Assembly (NCBI RefSeq): GCF_029784135.1
Contig: NC_073746.1
Span: 37,987,378-38,051,377 of the forward strand
Direction of reading: 5' to 3'
Source of the DNA: Toxorhynchites rutilus septentrionalis
Taxonomy: Eukaryota > Arthropoda > Insecta > Diptera > Culicidae
DNA: 64,000 nt
Below the pieces are notes generated by a model. That model saw nothing but the letters and a program-made list of their open reading frames with translations. It was not told the DNA's origin and did not search any database. Within the stretch, counting starts at the first letter, position 1. Each line of letters begins with the position of its first letter. Of the stretch, positions 1 through 15,700 are shown piece by piece. The translations under genes and the position numbers were made by a program.

Positions 1-1023
1 TGCGACTACTCAAGCTATTATAATCTGATATGCGTGGGTATACCATTTGAACTTCTAATTCAGCAGCCAGTTTCATTCATTAATTGCATTTTTACATAAC
101 CAAACAACATGCTCGATATCAGTGTTGCCACATTTAAATCTGTACCAGAGAGGTTAAAAATCTTTCTCATCTGTACTTTTTCTCCCAAAAATATGTACCA
201 TTGAAAATATTCATCGTAAAGAAACATCTATTTAATCAGCATGATGAATACATGATAAATACATATTAATTTGCTTAAAATACTACATTTACGTTGGCAA
301 GTCATTCGTGTGTTTGATATTGCTTATACTTAGTTTTTCTGAATCTAGATTGCATCATATCATTTATTAAAATTTTTGAGCTGCCGCCACGATGTTAGTC
401 AAATCTTTTGATTCTCAAAATATCGTTCATAATATCGTTGCTGAGCCGATTTCGAAGATTATTTTTGGTCTGATTATATTCAGTGAGTGGGAACGTTACA
501 AACAAGGCATCGAAACGCCGAAAATGCGAGTGAGTCGTCGGTTCTTTTTAGGCATCCAATTTTTGTCGACCAATCCTGCACATGCTTGTTTTCTGAAACT
601 ATGCTTTCCTCGCGGAGTAATTTTACCTTTAGGATACGGAATTCATTCTCCAGATCTTGTATATTCCCATTCCCACACAACGGTAATGCTTGTCAAATTG
701 GAAAAGTTTCTGAAACTTAACATTGCCGCAGCCTTGAGCAATTATTGCATTGTAAATGTTTTTATGATCAGCAGCACCATGTATTGTACCTTTATGTTGC
801 TTTGTTCAAATGTAAGAAATTTCATACGTGGAAATAAATCTGTACCAATCTGTACTTTTTGACGAAAATCTGTACTCTGTAACGACAAAATCTGTACGTT
901 TCCAGATAAATCTGTAAGTGTTGCAACACTGCTCGATATTATGACATTCTGGACCACAATTACATAAATTGTTAGTAGCAAGACCGACAAGATAAAGACT
1001 TGAATGAGCCCGAAATGATTGAA
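1..1023 (-). pseudogene. 3' fragment of an I-type LINE ORF2 (C-terminal zinc finger), split by a hAT insertion
   Basis: On the minus strand, about 1023 down to 940 encodes a stretch ending CNCGPECHNIE. This matches the C-x-C-G-x(3)-H-x-I-E-H motif at the C terminus of I-clade LINE ORF2 (compare CVCGQGYHDIEH in the I element at 54.1 kb). The reading frame is broken exactly inside the motif by the hAT element at 120..931; the continuation HVVW lies at about 114 and below. No open frame remains below that. Dead remnant, 5' and 3' limits unclear. Confidence 0.6.
120..931. mobile_element. hAT-family non-autonomous element (812 bp) with 8-bp target-site duplication
   Basis: The ends are inverted copies beginning CAGTGTTGCCACA (120) and, on the other strand, CAGTGTTGCAACA (931). 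Subterminal repeats of 'aaatctgtacc' type lie at both ends. It is flanked by a perfect 8-bp duplication CTCGATAT (112..119 and 932..939), the length typical of hAT transposons. The longest internal frame (392..862) shows no recognisable transposase domain, so it is probably a non-autonomous or decayed copy. Related sequence occurs at 26738 and at 48995..49168. Confidence 0.8.
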
Positions 1024-1027
1024 CTTT

Positions 1028-1075
1028 GGGGATAAGAGATTCTATCAAAACAAATAGATCCTATTGAAAAGTTAA
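1028..1075. repeat. Solo terminal-repeat fragment of a MITE
   Basis: This segment matches the right terminal repeat of the MITE at 8584..8825, including the shared run 'attgaaaagttaagcgtga'. Only this end is present. It sits just upstream of the RTE insertion. Confidence 0.5.
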
Positions 1076-1107
1076 GCGTGAATTCATAACACGTATCGAC
1101 GCGCAAT

Positions 1108-3821
1108 TGGTGCAGGCCCTGCAAGCCATCCGTAAAAATAAAACGCACAGGAAAATTCACAAAGAAATTCGAGACAGGACAATCGGACTAGACCCACGCA
1201 AAGAACACGGACTAGAGATTGGAAACTCGGAACATGGAACTGCAAGTCTCTCAATTTTCTTGCGAGTACCCGAATTCTTTCGGAAATATTGAGAGCCCGC
1301 AATTTCAACATCGTAGCGCTGCAGGAGGTGTGCTGGAAAGGTTCGATGGTGCGATCGTTCCATGGTGGATATACCATCTAACAGAGCTGCGGCAACACAA
1401 CAAAGCTGGGTACAGCTTTCATCGTGATGGGGGAGATGCAAAAACGGGTGGTTGGTTGGTGGCCGATCAATGAGAGAATGTGCAGATTGAGGATGAGAGG
1501 CCACTTCTTCAATATCAGCATTATCAACGTCCACAGCCCCCATCTAGCTAGCACCGATGACGATAAAGAAGAATTCTACGCGCAGCTAGAGCGTGAATAC
1601 GATCGCTGCCCAAAACACGACATCAAAATCGTCATCGGTGATTTGAACGCTCAGGTCGGCCAGGAGGAGGAATTCAGACCGGTAATTGGTAGGTTCAGCG
1701 CCCATCAGCGAACCAACGAAAACGGCCTAAGACTTATCGACTTCGCTGCCTCCAAGAACATGGCCATACGTAGCACCTTCTTCCAGCACAGCCTCCAATA
1801 CCGTTACACCTGGAGATCACCACAGCAAACAGAAACACAAATTGACCACGTTTTGATCGACGGTCGGCACTTCTCGGATATCATCGACGTCAGAACCTAT
1901 CGTGGTGCTAACATCGATTCAGACCACTACCTGGTGATGGTCAAACTGCGTTCTAAACTGTCAGTCGTCAATAGCATAAGACACCAGCGCTCACCACGGT
2001 ACCACCTACGACGACTACAGGAGCCGAACGTTGCTGCAACATATTCGCAGCGTCTTGAAGCTGCGTTACCGGGGGTAGACGAACTGGATGCTGTTCCCCT
2101 CGATGAATGCTGGAACTCCTTAAAATCAGCAATTAGCAGCACAGCAGAGACCGTCATCGGGTATGAACAACGAGGACAACGGAACGAATGGTTTGACGAC
2201 GAGTGCCGAGCGCTCCTGAACGAGAAGGATGCAGCACGCGCAGCCATGCTGCAACGAGCGACTCGACAAAACGTGGAACGATACAGACTGAAACGAAGGC
2301 AGCAAACACATCTCTTTCGGGAAAAAAGCGCCGCCTGGAAGAGAAAGAGTGTGAGGAGATGGAGCTGCTTTATCGTTCTCGAGAATCGCGGAAGTTCTTC
2401 AAGAAACTAAACGCCTCGCACAAAGGCTTTGTGCCGCGGGCCGAAATGTGCAGAAACAAGGAAGGAGGCATCTTGACGAACGAACGCGAGGTGATCGAAA
2501 GGTGGAGGCAGCACTACGATGAACACCTGAACAGCGCGCAGACAGGAGACCTAGACGGCGTTGAGGAGGACTACACCGGTGCAATGAACAACGACGACGT
2601 ACCACCCCCGACGATGGGTGAAGTTAAGGAGGCCATTAATCAGCTCAAGAACCACAGAGCAGCTGGTAAGGATGGCCTCGTAGCGGAGCTCTTCAAGGGA
2701 GGGCCGAGAAAACTTGTAGAGTGTATGCACCGGTTGATAGTCAGGATCTGGGACACAGAACAGCTACTGGAGGAGTGGAAGGACGGGGTAATCTGCCCCA
2801 TCTATAAAAAAGGCGACAAGTTGGATTGTGGGAACTATTGTGCCATCACAATCCTGAATGGTGCCTACAAAATTTTGTCTCAGATCCTCTTCCGCCGCCT
2901 ATCGCCAATAGTAAGTAGATTTGTGGGAAGTTATCAGGCCGGATTCATGCCCGGTTGCTCGACGACGGACCAGATTTTTACACTGCGGCAGATCCTCCAA
3001 AAGTGCCGCAAGTATCAGGTCCCTACACACCACATCTTCGTCGACTTCAAGGCCGCATATGATACAATCGACCGACGACAGCTATGGAGGATCATGGACG
3101 AACACGACTAGCAGGAGGGACTGATCGCAACAGAGTTCTTCTTGGTAGTAGTGTTGTGATCGACGGCGACGAGCTCGAGGTGGTAGAGGAATTTGTCTAC
3201 CTTGGCTCGTTGATAACAACTGACAACAACAACAGCCGTGAAATTCGAAGACGCATTGTCAATGGAAGTCGAGCCTACTATGGGCTCCGCAAATCCTTGA
3301 GGTCCAACAAACTCCGACCCCGTACGAAGTGTACCCTGTACAAATCCCTAATTCGACCGGTTGTTCTCTATGGGCACGAAGCATGGACGATGCTTGAAGA
3401 GGACTCAAAAGCACTTGGAGTTTTCGAACGCCGAGTGCTCAGAACAATATACGGTGGTGTACAGGAAAGCGGAGTATGGAGAAGGAGAATGAACCACGAA
3501 CTGGCGCAACTCTACGGCGAACCCAGTGTTCAGAAAGTCGCCAAGGCTGGACGAGTGCGATGGGCAGGGCATGTTGCAAGATTGCCGGACAGCAGCTTTG
3601 CAAAGATGGTGTTCGCATCGAATCCGGTAGGAACAAGAAGGAGAGGAGCCCAGCGAGCGAGGTGGTTGGACCAGGTGGAGCAGGACTTGGCAAGAATCGG
3701 TGCAGCCGGGAGTTGGAGAACTGCAGCCATGGATCGGGATTATTGGCGAAAAATTGTGAAGAAGATCTAATCTCTCAATGGGATGTAGCATCATTATAAA
3801 TAAATAAATAAAATAAATAAA
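1108..3821 (+). mobile_element. RTE-clade non-LTR retrotransposon, internally deleted, with 13-bp target-site duplication
   Basis: The element is flanked by ATCGACGCGCAAT at 1095..1107 and 3822..3834. It ends in a short 3' tail of TAAA/TAAAA repeats (about 3797..3821), as in the RTE clade, rather than a long poly-A. It codes for an apurinic-endonuclease domain followed by reverse transcriptase. The element is defective through an in-frame stop, a frameshift and loss of the core of the RT domain. The duplications are unmutated, so insertion is not very old. Confidence 0.88.
1229..3769 (+). pseudogene. RTE-type endonuclease/reverse transcriptase pseudogene
   Basis: The N-terminal endonuclease begins GTWNCKSLN (frame from 1229), has a TAA at 1379..1381, and continues in the same frame with GDLNAQVG near 1638 and SDHYLV near 1918, the AP-endonuclease catalytic signatures. 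A frameshift at the A-run near 2325..2331 moves the reading into the frame of the RT fingers (AGKDGLVAELFK, CPIYKKGD, FVDFKAAYDTID near 3040). At about 3108 the frame stops and the sequence jumps to the thumb/C-terminal region (VVEEFVYLGSL..., GTRRRGAQRARW). The RT segment holding the FADD box is therefore missing. The product cannot be active. Confidence 0.85.
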
Positions 3822-3980
3822 ATCGACGCGCAATGTGAGCTTACACTCGTATGTAGGCAACAAAATTGCAAGTGGTTAGTGCAATCGAAAAAAACATACC
3901 CATTTCAATCGTCAAATTGTTTAACTTTTTAACTATAACTTTACTAGTTTAACTATATTTTCTGTTCGTGTTTCAAGCAA

Positions 3981-4031
3981 AAAATCCTGTCTAATGGTAT
4001 ATAATACAAATCCTGTCTAATGGTATATAAC
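3981..4031. repeat. Short direct tandem repeat (about 25 bp, two units)
   Basis: The unit 'aatcctgtctaatggtatata' occurs twice in succession at about 3984 and 4010. Confidence 0.75.
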
Positions 4032-4295
4032 GATTTTGAGTAATATGCGTTTGAAAACTCTTAATGAATCGTTACATTTTTCGTAGAGTGACCCCCCTCC
4101 CCACATATAGAAATCAAAGACATAGTCCTATGTCAAAAATTTCTGGATAAATTTACTGTATAAAACATAACATATATCGCAATAACGATTTTGTGTATAA
4201 AATCTCTTAATGAATCGTTACATGTCTCATTTTCAATATCGTGACCCTTCTATATATTAAAATCAAAGACGCAGTCTTACGTCAAAAACTTCATA
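4030..4295. repeat. Diverged tandem duplication, unit about 155 bp
   Basis: Two successive segments (about 4030..4140 and 4184..4291) share an ordered series of blocks: 'aacgattttg', 'cttaatgaatcgttacat', 'gtgaccc', 'aaatcaaagac' and 'cgtcaaaaa'-like ends. No coding frame is visible. The rest of 3835..4310 holds nothing recognisable. Confidence 0.6.
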
Positions 4296-4309
4296 AACTT
4301 CATAAACTT

Positions 4310-4508
4310 TCTATTTGGTTAATAACTCAACTGCAAAAACGTTTCAATTCGAGTTTGCTATAGAATCCGATAGATGAGGTTCTGACCTATCTTCCACATT
4401 GTCAAATACAGCTGGGAATGTGTTTGCAGCTAAGTTATGACCAAAAGAGAGAGTCGATGTGGAGAAATTGATGATTCCACTTACACCCCTTTCATTTTGA
4501 GCCCCTCA
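4310..4508. repeat. MITE family TGAGGGCYTTAGAATG, left-truncated copy
   Basis: It matches the internal part and right end of the 257-bp MITEs at 8321..8577 and 36274..36530, including 'cacttacacccctttcatt' and the terminal GAGCCCCTCA. The left terminal repeat is missing. 4509..4850 holds no recognisable feature. Confidence 0.7.
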
Positions 4509-4854
4509 ATTATAATTTTCTGTGAGTTTTGATAACCTGTTATGACGCATAAAGCATGTCACTGACACTGTCAGGCTTCAAAAACTGAAAATTCTCGGTA
4601 TGGAAACTCATGAATGGCCTAACATTCCTACATTCGCGCATTGGTCTGTCAGACCGAGAAATCAATAATTCGTTTATTTCTCAGAAGATATCACCATACG
4701 ACTTTGCGATTCTCTCTAGCTTCGTTATTCGTCGTTCGTCGTCGTTTAGTGTATCGCATGTGTTGGTACAAAGGGGACGTGTGCCACTTTTTTAACACTT
4801 TCGGTCTGACACACCGACGCGAGTATAGGAGTAACTTTTTGGGACAAGTGCCTT

Positions 4855-6850
4855 TTTGACGTAGAACTACGTCTTTCATTAAGGGTGCCAAATCAGAAAA
4901 CAGGTCACGTTTTTATGACGAAGATTTGTTTAATATGCTATACATTAAAATCTCCTGGTTTGTAAATGGTTAAAATACATGAAAACTCTAAGCATTTCCA
5001 TTTTCCCATACATTTGTTCTGTCCATTTGTGTGCTTTCCCGAACAGAGCTGTCAATAATGAGCAACTTATCGACGAGCAGCGAAGAGGAAATTAAATTTT
5101 AAAGTCTCCGTGAACAAAGGAAAAGAAGAACAATGGAGGGGAATACTTGCCTAGAGTATAAACAGTGGATCTCGCTGAGGCAAATTTCCCTAAGTTTAAA
5201 GCCTCTCAAAAACAAAGAAAGAAAGAAAGGCAAACTTTCATTCGGCATCGGACTGTTGAGCAATCCAGTTCACTTTGCTTTCGCTGTGCTTCGATCTAAG
5301 ATTGGACCCCACCAGTGGTAATCCAACTTGGATATCGTCGTGTGGTTTTTTCAGTTCGTTTTTGGCGTTATTCGTATCGTGTGTTTTTCTTTCCGCGTCA
5401 TAAATTAAACGCTTCGCGTAGTGTGTGATGAGCAAGAAGAAGAGGAAGGCTGACTCGAGCACTGCAAAAAGCAAACGCATTGCCAGGGGCAGTCAAATTT
5501 CGAGGCAAGCGTCATCTAGTGAAGCACGCGATGTTGGTGTAGTGAAAAGCGCTCGCACTGAACCGAGCCTTCGCGAGTGTGACACCGCTTCGAACAACAG
5601 CGAAGTAGGCGACTTCGGCGCGTCGGTCTAAAATGTAAACGTCGTTACCCAGGCAGCAACCAAAATCAAGCTCCCCCCGCTGGTGGTGAAGGCTCTTGAC
5701 AAACTCATTAGCGAATTCGCATCGATCGGTGTTACAGCAGAGTACAAACTGTGTGGCATAATTCAGTCTTTTTCCAAGCAGTTAACATTGTTTGTTTTTC
5801 GTCATCATAAGGGCTTCGTTGGTGCCTTTGACATTGCATGAATACATTAAACTGACTTCATGACGAAGCAGACATCAAGGTTGTGCGCCAAAAAATCATT
5901 TGGGGAATACCAAGCATCTTGAATGTCGTACTGGAATGTTATAAGTTATTTGGGTTCGCGTGCCAGTCGCAAAACTGGCTTCAACTAGGATTGCGCTAAT
6001 CTTGATCATAATAAAGCAATGCTACTGTTTTCGAGGTTGTTGATATTAACAAAAAAATATTTATTTCGCTTGTTTAGACACCAAGAAAGTAAATGTCGTT
6101 CTGCAATGTTGTATGTGATTAGGTCTCGCTTGCCAGTAGAAAAACTTCCTTCCTGGCAGCTGCGCTTATGTCGAACATGAGTAATGCAACTTTTTTTCGA
6201 GGCTAGTAATATAAACAGAATCGTTTCATTTGAGAATAACGCAAAATGATGAGAAGTGTTCATATTCCTAGTAGTTTCAAGCCACCAATATATGTCTCTG
6301 TATGCGTGCTATGGCAAACGCTTGTTTGGCGATTGGTTCACGTTGTACGAACGATGCCTGGGGGTGCAATTCCACTGAGACAATGCTAAATAACATGTAG
6401 CATGATATTTGATACTTGCATGTGTTGTCATTGTTGTTGTTTCCTCGTGGTGCCAAAGATATATTGATGTAGTTATGAGATGTGGAATAATGGTAATGGT
6501 GATGGTAGACTCGACTGAAGCCGAGTCTATGTCAATTGCGAAAAAGGCCACCGTAATAGGGTTCGACGTAAATTTTCAATGCATTTACATGAAATTAATT
6601 GCTACATATGATTAGCTAGTGTATTGTTCTGCGAGGGTAAGACTGAATCATCAATCAATTATCGTCAACTGATTCTACAATGAAAAAACATTTAAGAGAT
6701 TATTCTACTAAGCAGTTGTTTCTAAATTTTCACAGCACTATAGAACAATATCCGAAGGTATAAACAAGCGACTTATATAAAATAACAGCGTAGTTCTACG
6801 TCCACAATGCGGTTGTATCTTGGACACAACCTCCTATAATTTTTCATATT
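4855..6850. repeat. Long dispersed repeat with GACGTAGAACTACGTC-like ends (copy 1)
   Basis: The segment is collinear, with gaps, to 28169..30000. Both copies begin near 'acgtagaactacgtc', share 'tttgtgtgctttccc', 'gagcaacttatcgacga' and 'ttccaagcagttaacattg', and end with a 'cgtagttctacgtc'-like block followed by 'cacaacctcctataattttt'. The two ends are inverted with respect to each other. Apart from an inserted LINE ORF1 fragment no coding sequence is seen. Class of element unknown; the autonomous partner is not in the window. Confidence 0.6.
5425..5760 (+). pseudogene. 5' fragment of a LINE ORF1 (gag-like), in-frame stop
   Basis: A frame starting MSKKKRKADSSTAKS at 5428 runs to a TAA at 5629..5631 and continues in the same frame as TQAATKIKLPPLVVKALDKL... 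The lysine/serine-rich start followed by a 'LPPLVVK.LDKLISEF' segment resembles ORF1 proteins of mosquito non-LTR retrotransposons of the Jockey/Loa type. It stops abruptly near 5760, where the surrounding dispersed repeat resumes. A 5' piece only is unusual for LINEs, which normally lose their 5' end. Family assignment is tentative. Confidence 0.5.
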
Positions 6851-7039
6851 CTAGAATATTGTGAATGAAACGTATAAATTAATGTTAGTGGCATGGAATA
6901 TTTATTGAATATAATGCATAAGATTATTACTGGACTATTCCTTTTGTAACTGGATTGAACGTATCCATATATTAATTTTCGTCGATATATTCGTCGTTAG
7001 ATTCATACGTTCAAAAGCAAAATATAAAAGTTACATATA

Positions 7040-7464
7040 CAGGGAAACTTCGATATAACGTACCCTCGTTATAACGTACCCTCGATATAACGTCACTCGA
7101 TATAACGTACATTTTACCTCGATATAACGTACACATTTCCAAAGTGTAAAGGAAAATTTTGTAAAATATTTTTTTCTGATAGAACAATGAATTATCTGTA
7201 TTGTGATGCTAAAACAAGTTTTGTACCTTCAATCAATCCCGAAATACAGCTGGTTTTGTGATTCCAGATTCTAAATGAATCAAGCTTTAATCAACAGTAC
7301 GAAGGGAAACATCATGAGAAAGGCTGGCTTCGTCTTCTGATTGAAGTTATTCATTAACTTTACTAAAACAGCAACACAATAATGTATTATAGACTACGTT
7401 TGTGAGTACTTTATTATGCTTCGAATTTTGAAAGTGAAATGTACGTTATATCGAAGTTTACCTG
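7040..7464. mobile_element. Pogo/Tigger-like MITE (425 bp), TA target site
   Basis: The ends are inverted copies, CAGGGAAACTTCGATATAAC at the left and CAGGTAAACTTCGATATAAC (reverse strand) at the right. TA duplications lie at 7038..7039 and 7465..7466. The left end also holds several tandem 'gatataacgtac' units (7050..7130). There is no open frame. The TIR style and TA target suggest a pogo-like origin; this is inference. 7467..8320 shows nothing else recognisable. Confidence 0.72.
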
Positions 7465-8320
7465 TACACACTTGTGAAAGAATTTCACTTGTGGAAGAAT
7501 TTCAAACAGTAAACTATAAACTTATCGGTAGCTTATGGTAATTTTCAACAGTTGCAGTTTCGGGGATATTTTTTTTATAATGGACAATATCGACAAGAAA
7601 ACAAGAAAAAGAAAAGAAAGTTCCTAGAAATCCTTTTATATCATCTTTTAATGCCTCATCTAAAAAAAGGCATCAATTTTTAGTTTAGCAAGAAAACAGT
7701 GACAAAGAATATTAGAAATATGCAAACTTTATATTCCAGAACCTTTATCATCTGGTCGTTATACATTTTTCTTTTCGATAAAAGATCCGAAAAACACGCA
7801 ACAACTAAATGAAATGTAAAAAATATGTTTGTTTCGAGCAAGCAGTTATGCTATGTTCTGATTCTTACTCCAATGGAACCACAATCGATTAATACGTTTT
7901 TATGTTATTTTATAGCTCTTTATACTTCCATGAATTATATTCAGTTGCTTACTTCTAATTAATAACAGTGAAAATTTCAAATTTCGTTATTTGTGTTGGA
8001 GTATCAAAAATTTCTCTATTTTAAGGAGGCTGAATTAGATGACTAATAAAACATAATAAAGACGAAGAAAACATATTTTTTGGAGTTTTTTCATTCATTC
8101 ATACCTTCTTCTTCAAATAAATGCCAATAAAGCCTGAAAAAGACACAATGTCAACATTACAGAGAAGTTCAATTTTCGGTCTTAGACACCGCGCGCGAGT
8201 ATACGTGTTATGATTTTGCACGCGAGTACAGGAAGGTTAAAAAACAAATCTGTGTGGATAATTTAAGGCGGCTACCCAGCTGAATTTATAAGACGAAGCG
8301 CCGCCAAGACCAATTTAATA

Positions 8321-8577
8321 TGAGAAGCTCAAAATGAAAGAGGTGTAAGTAACATCATCGATTTCTCTACATCGACTCTCTCTTTTGGACATAACTTAGT
8401 TGCAAACACATTCCCAGCTGTATTTGACAATGTGGAAGATAGGTCAGAATCTCATCTATTGGTATCTATGGCAAACTCTAATTGGAGCGATTTTGCAGTT
8501 AAGTTGTAAACTAAAGAGAAAGTTGATGGAGAGAAATCGATGAAGTCACTTACACCCCTTTCCTTCTGAGCCCTTCA
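8321..8577. mobile_element. MITE family TGAGGGCYTTAGAATG, full-length copy (257 bp)
   Basis: The terminal repeats are inverted: left TGAGAAGCTCAAAATGAAAG, right (reverse strand) TGAAGGGCTCAGAAGGAAAG, each followed by a 'gtgtaagt' block and 'tcgatttctct'. It has the same length as the copy at 36274..36530. The left flank is TA; the right flank is degraded. Non-coding. Confidence 0.72.
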
Positions 8578-8583
8578 ATTCAA

Positions 8584-8825
8584 TAACTTTTCAATAGGAC
8601 CTATCTGTTTTGATCGATTCTCTTCATCGATATTCTCTACCGTTAATAGTTCAGCGGTAAAAACATTTCCTAATCTGTTTGACGATCAGAAGCCTGGAAG
8701 GGAACCCCGTTAATCAAACTATGTGGCAAAACTGGCGCAAAATCTGTCTGCAGAGCCGTGGTTATCGAAAGTGAAAGTCATTAAAAAGAATCGATCAAAA
8801 CAGATAGGTTATATTGAAAAGTTAA
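8584..8825. mobile_element. MITE with about 37-bp inverted ends (TAACTTTTCAATA... type)
   Basis: The left end 'ctatctgttttgatcgattc' reappears inverted at 8788..8808, and the flanking 'aacttttcaata' is inverted as well. It directly abuts the previous MITE. A lone right end of the same family is found at 1028..1075. Non-coding. Confidence 0.65.
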
Positions 8826-8852
8826 GCGTGAACTAGTCTAACATATGTCAAC

Positions 8853-9290
8853 TTGAAAAAGATGGAAAAGATAATTGATATCCATAACAAATCATCATAT
8901 TTGAACAGCAGACCATTAAACAAATTTCAATTTACCTTCCAAGCAAATAAATCAATTGAAACAACGCTTCACAAATTAATTTCAAAAATAGAGAAATCTT
9001 TTGACGCTGAGGAAATTTCAAATACAGCTTTTCTTGATGTTGAGGAAGCATTTGAAATGCTTTCCACAATTCCACAAAAGTTATGAAAAGAAGTGGTTTT
9101 GATATGAGCCTCTCCAACTGGACACATGTTACGCTAGCCAACCAACTGATAACAGCCAAATTAGGAGGAGGAACTCTAACGACGAAGTCAGCCAAAGGAT
9201 ACTCTCAAGAAAGAGTTCTGTCTGGCATAATCATTGTAGTAATGGTATATGTGAGTATACTATTTCAAATAGAATACAAACAGCCCTAAA
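8853..9290 (+). pseudogene. LINE reverse transcriptase fragment
   Basis: The frame at 8853 contains LNKFQFTFQANKSIETTLHKLISKIEKSF...TAFLDVEEAFEMLS, the RT fingers/palm region with FLDVE.AF in place of the usual FLD[VI][EK][GK]AF catalytic block. It continues in another frame from 9083 (SGFDMSLSNWTHVTLAN...) with the degenerate RT motif before the PQG block (KGYSQERVLSGI). Several frame changes show a dead remnant. Clade uncertain. 9300..9870 has no recognisable feature. Confidence 0.6.
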
Positions 9291-9878
9291 CTACACACTC
9301 AAATGGGGCAACTTGGAAGGACTCAGCGTTAATCTTTCAAAAATTGTTATTATTTACTAGGAAAAGAAAGTACAAGATTGCAAATCTTAGATTGGGAGGT
9401 GTCCTGGTTACTACTTGATTCGTCATATGAAGAGTTTTTCAGTTCAGATGGTATCAAAAATAAACGTGATTTAATTTTGATCTCAAAACATAAACGGTTT
9501 TTTTTTATAATATTCTAGAACGATGAGAAAAGTAGTAGAAAGAATGTGGAACATCTTCCAATAATTTTTTCAAGTAAAGCATTCATTTTACTGAAATAGG
9601 CAGATTTATGGGCTATACTACAAACCATATTACAAGTTGTTTATCTGCATTCTTTCTGATAAATACTAGCTGAAATAAAACAAAAAAAATGTTTAAGCGC
9701 GAAAGGCGAGCTAGAATCAGAATTCCACAGCACTGCATGGATTAACATGTGCTTGGAACACCACAAGATAATCATACTCATGCAAAGCTGGAATTCCGTC
9801 ACCAATGTTCGTGATCGTTTGTCACATGTCGAACCGAGCCGGTTGCCCATTGTGGCGAAACATATGCATCCCCCTTCC

Positions 9879-10036
9879 GATAAGATCCCTAATCAAGCGC
9901 CACTGAGAAAAGGTGAGAGTGGCGAGAACCCTCCGATAGAGCAATTGTTCGGCTAATTTGGCACTTCAACGGGGTCGGGTATTTAGATAAGGAACTCATT
10001 ATAAAAGAGCCGTCGAACGAGTCGTCTCGGTTTAGT
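9879..10036 (+). promoter_or_regulatory. Promoter of ABCC gene A: TATA box, likely start site, GATA motifs
   Basis: TATAAAAG lies at 10000..10007. A transcription start about 30 bp downstream would fall near 10030, in 'ggtttagtcg', a weak arthropod initiator match. The start codon of exon 1 is 106 bp further on. Two GATA-factor type sites (CGATAAG near 9879 and AGATAAG near 9985) lie upstream; GATA factors drive gut and fat-body genes in insects, but their use here is inference. Confidence 0.55.
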
Positions 10037-10135
10037 CGGGAGGTGAAGTGATTTAGGAAACAAGGCGGTAGTGATTTGTTTTATATAGAGTGAGCTATCA
10101 AAGTGCTGGATCGATCTGCAGGAAACTGGATTACG

Positions 10136-15203
<5,068 letters not shown>

Positions 15204-15700
15204 GAGTTTAAGTTTTATATTGTGGTGGTGTTCAGCTAGGTTGTTGTGTTATTGGTATGGGATTTAGAATAACAAACTGGATTTACCCGAATCATTTTTC
15301 ATGTTTCATTTTTGCAAGCTGTATCTCTTGGTATTGGATATCAGATTCTTCATATCTGAAATTTTTCGATTTCAGAATCTTGGTACCGAGATAACAGATG
15401 TTGCCTGGATAAACCACGTAAGCAGTTGACGTCGATGTTATTCTGTCCACTTCGTCGTCGGTATCGATTGGAAGATATCATGATATATGTGACTGTCTGC
15501 TTGAAGATCTTTGAAACTGTCCTGACTACCACGACTCGCACTCCTCCGTCTGAACTGGGGATGGTTTCAATTATGCATACAAGAGGACATTTTAGCGGAA
15601 GGTAACCCTTTAGCTTCTTCAGTAACAGTTAATCCTGGACTGGACTGGACTGAGGAAGCGATTAGGGGCCTTGTGAACAGGCTCAGATATAGAGACACGG
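15204..15700. other. 3' flank of gene A, no recognisable feature
   Basis: The sequence after the stop codon shows no canonical AATAAA signal on the + strand and no open coding frame. A short (tggac)3 run lies near 15640. The 3' UTR presumably lies here. Confidence 0.4.

Noticed and set aside
392..862. 156-codon frame inside the first hAT element
   Set aside because: No transposase motif in this frame; the opposite frames are equally open and short.
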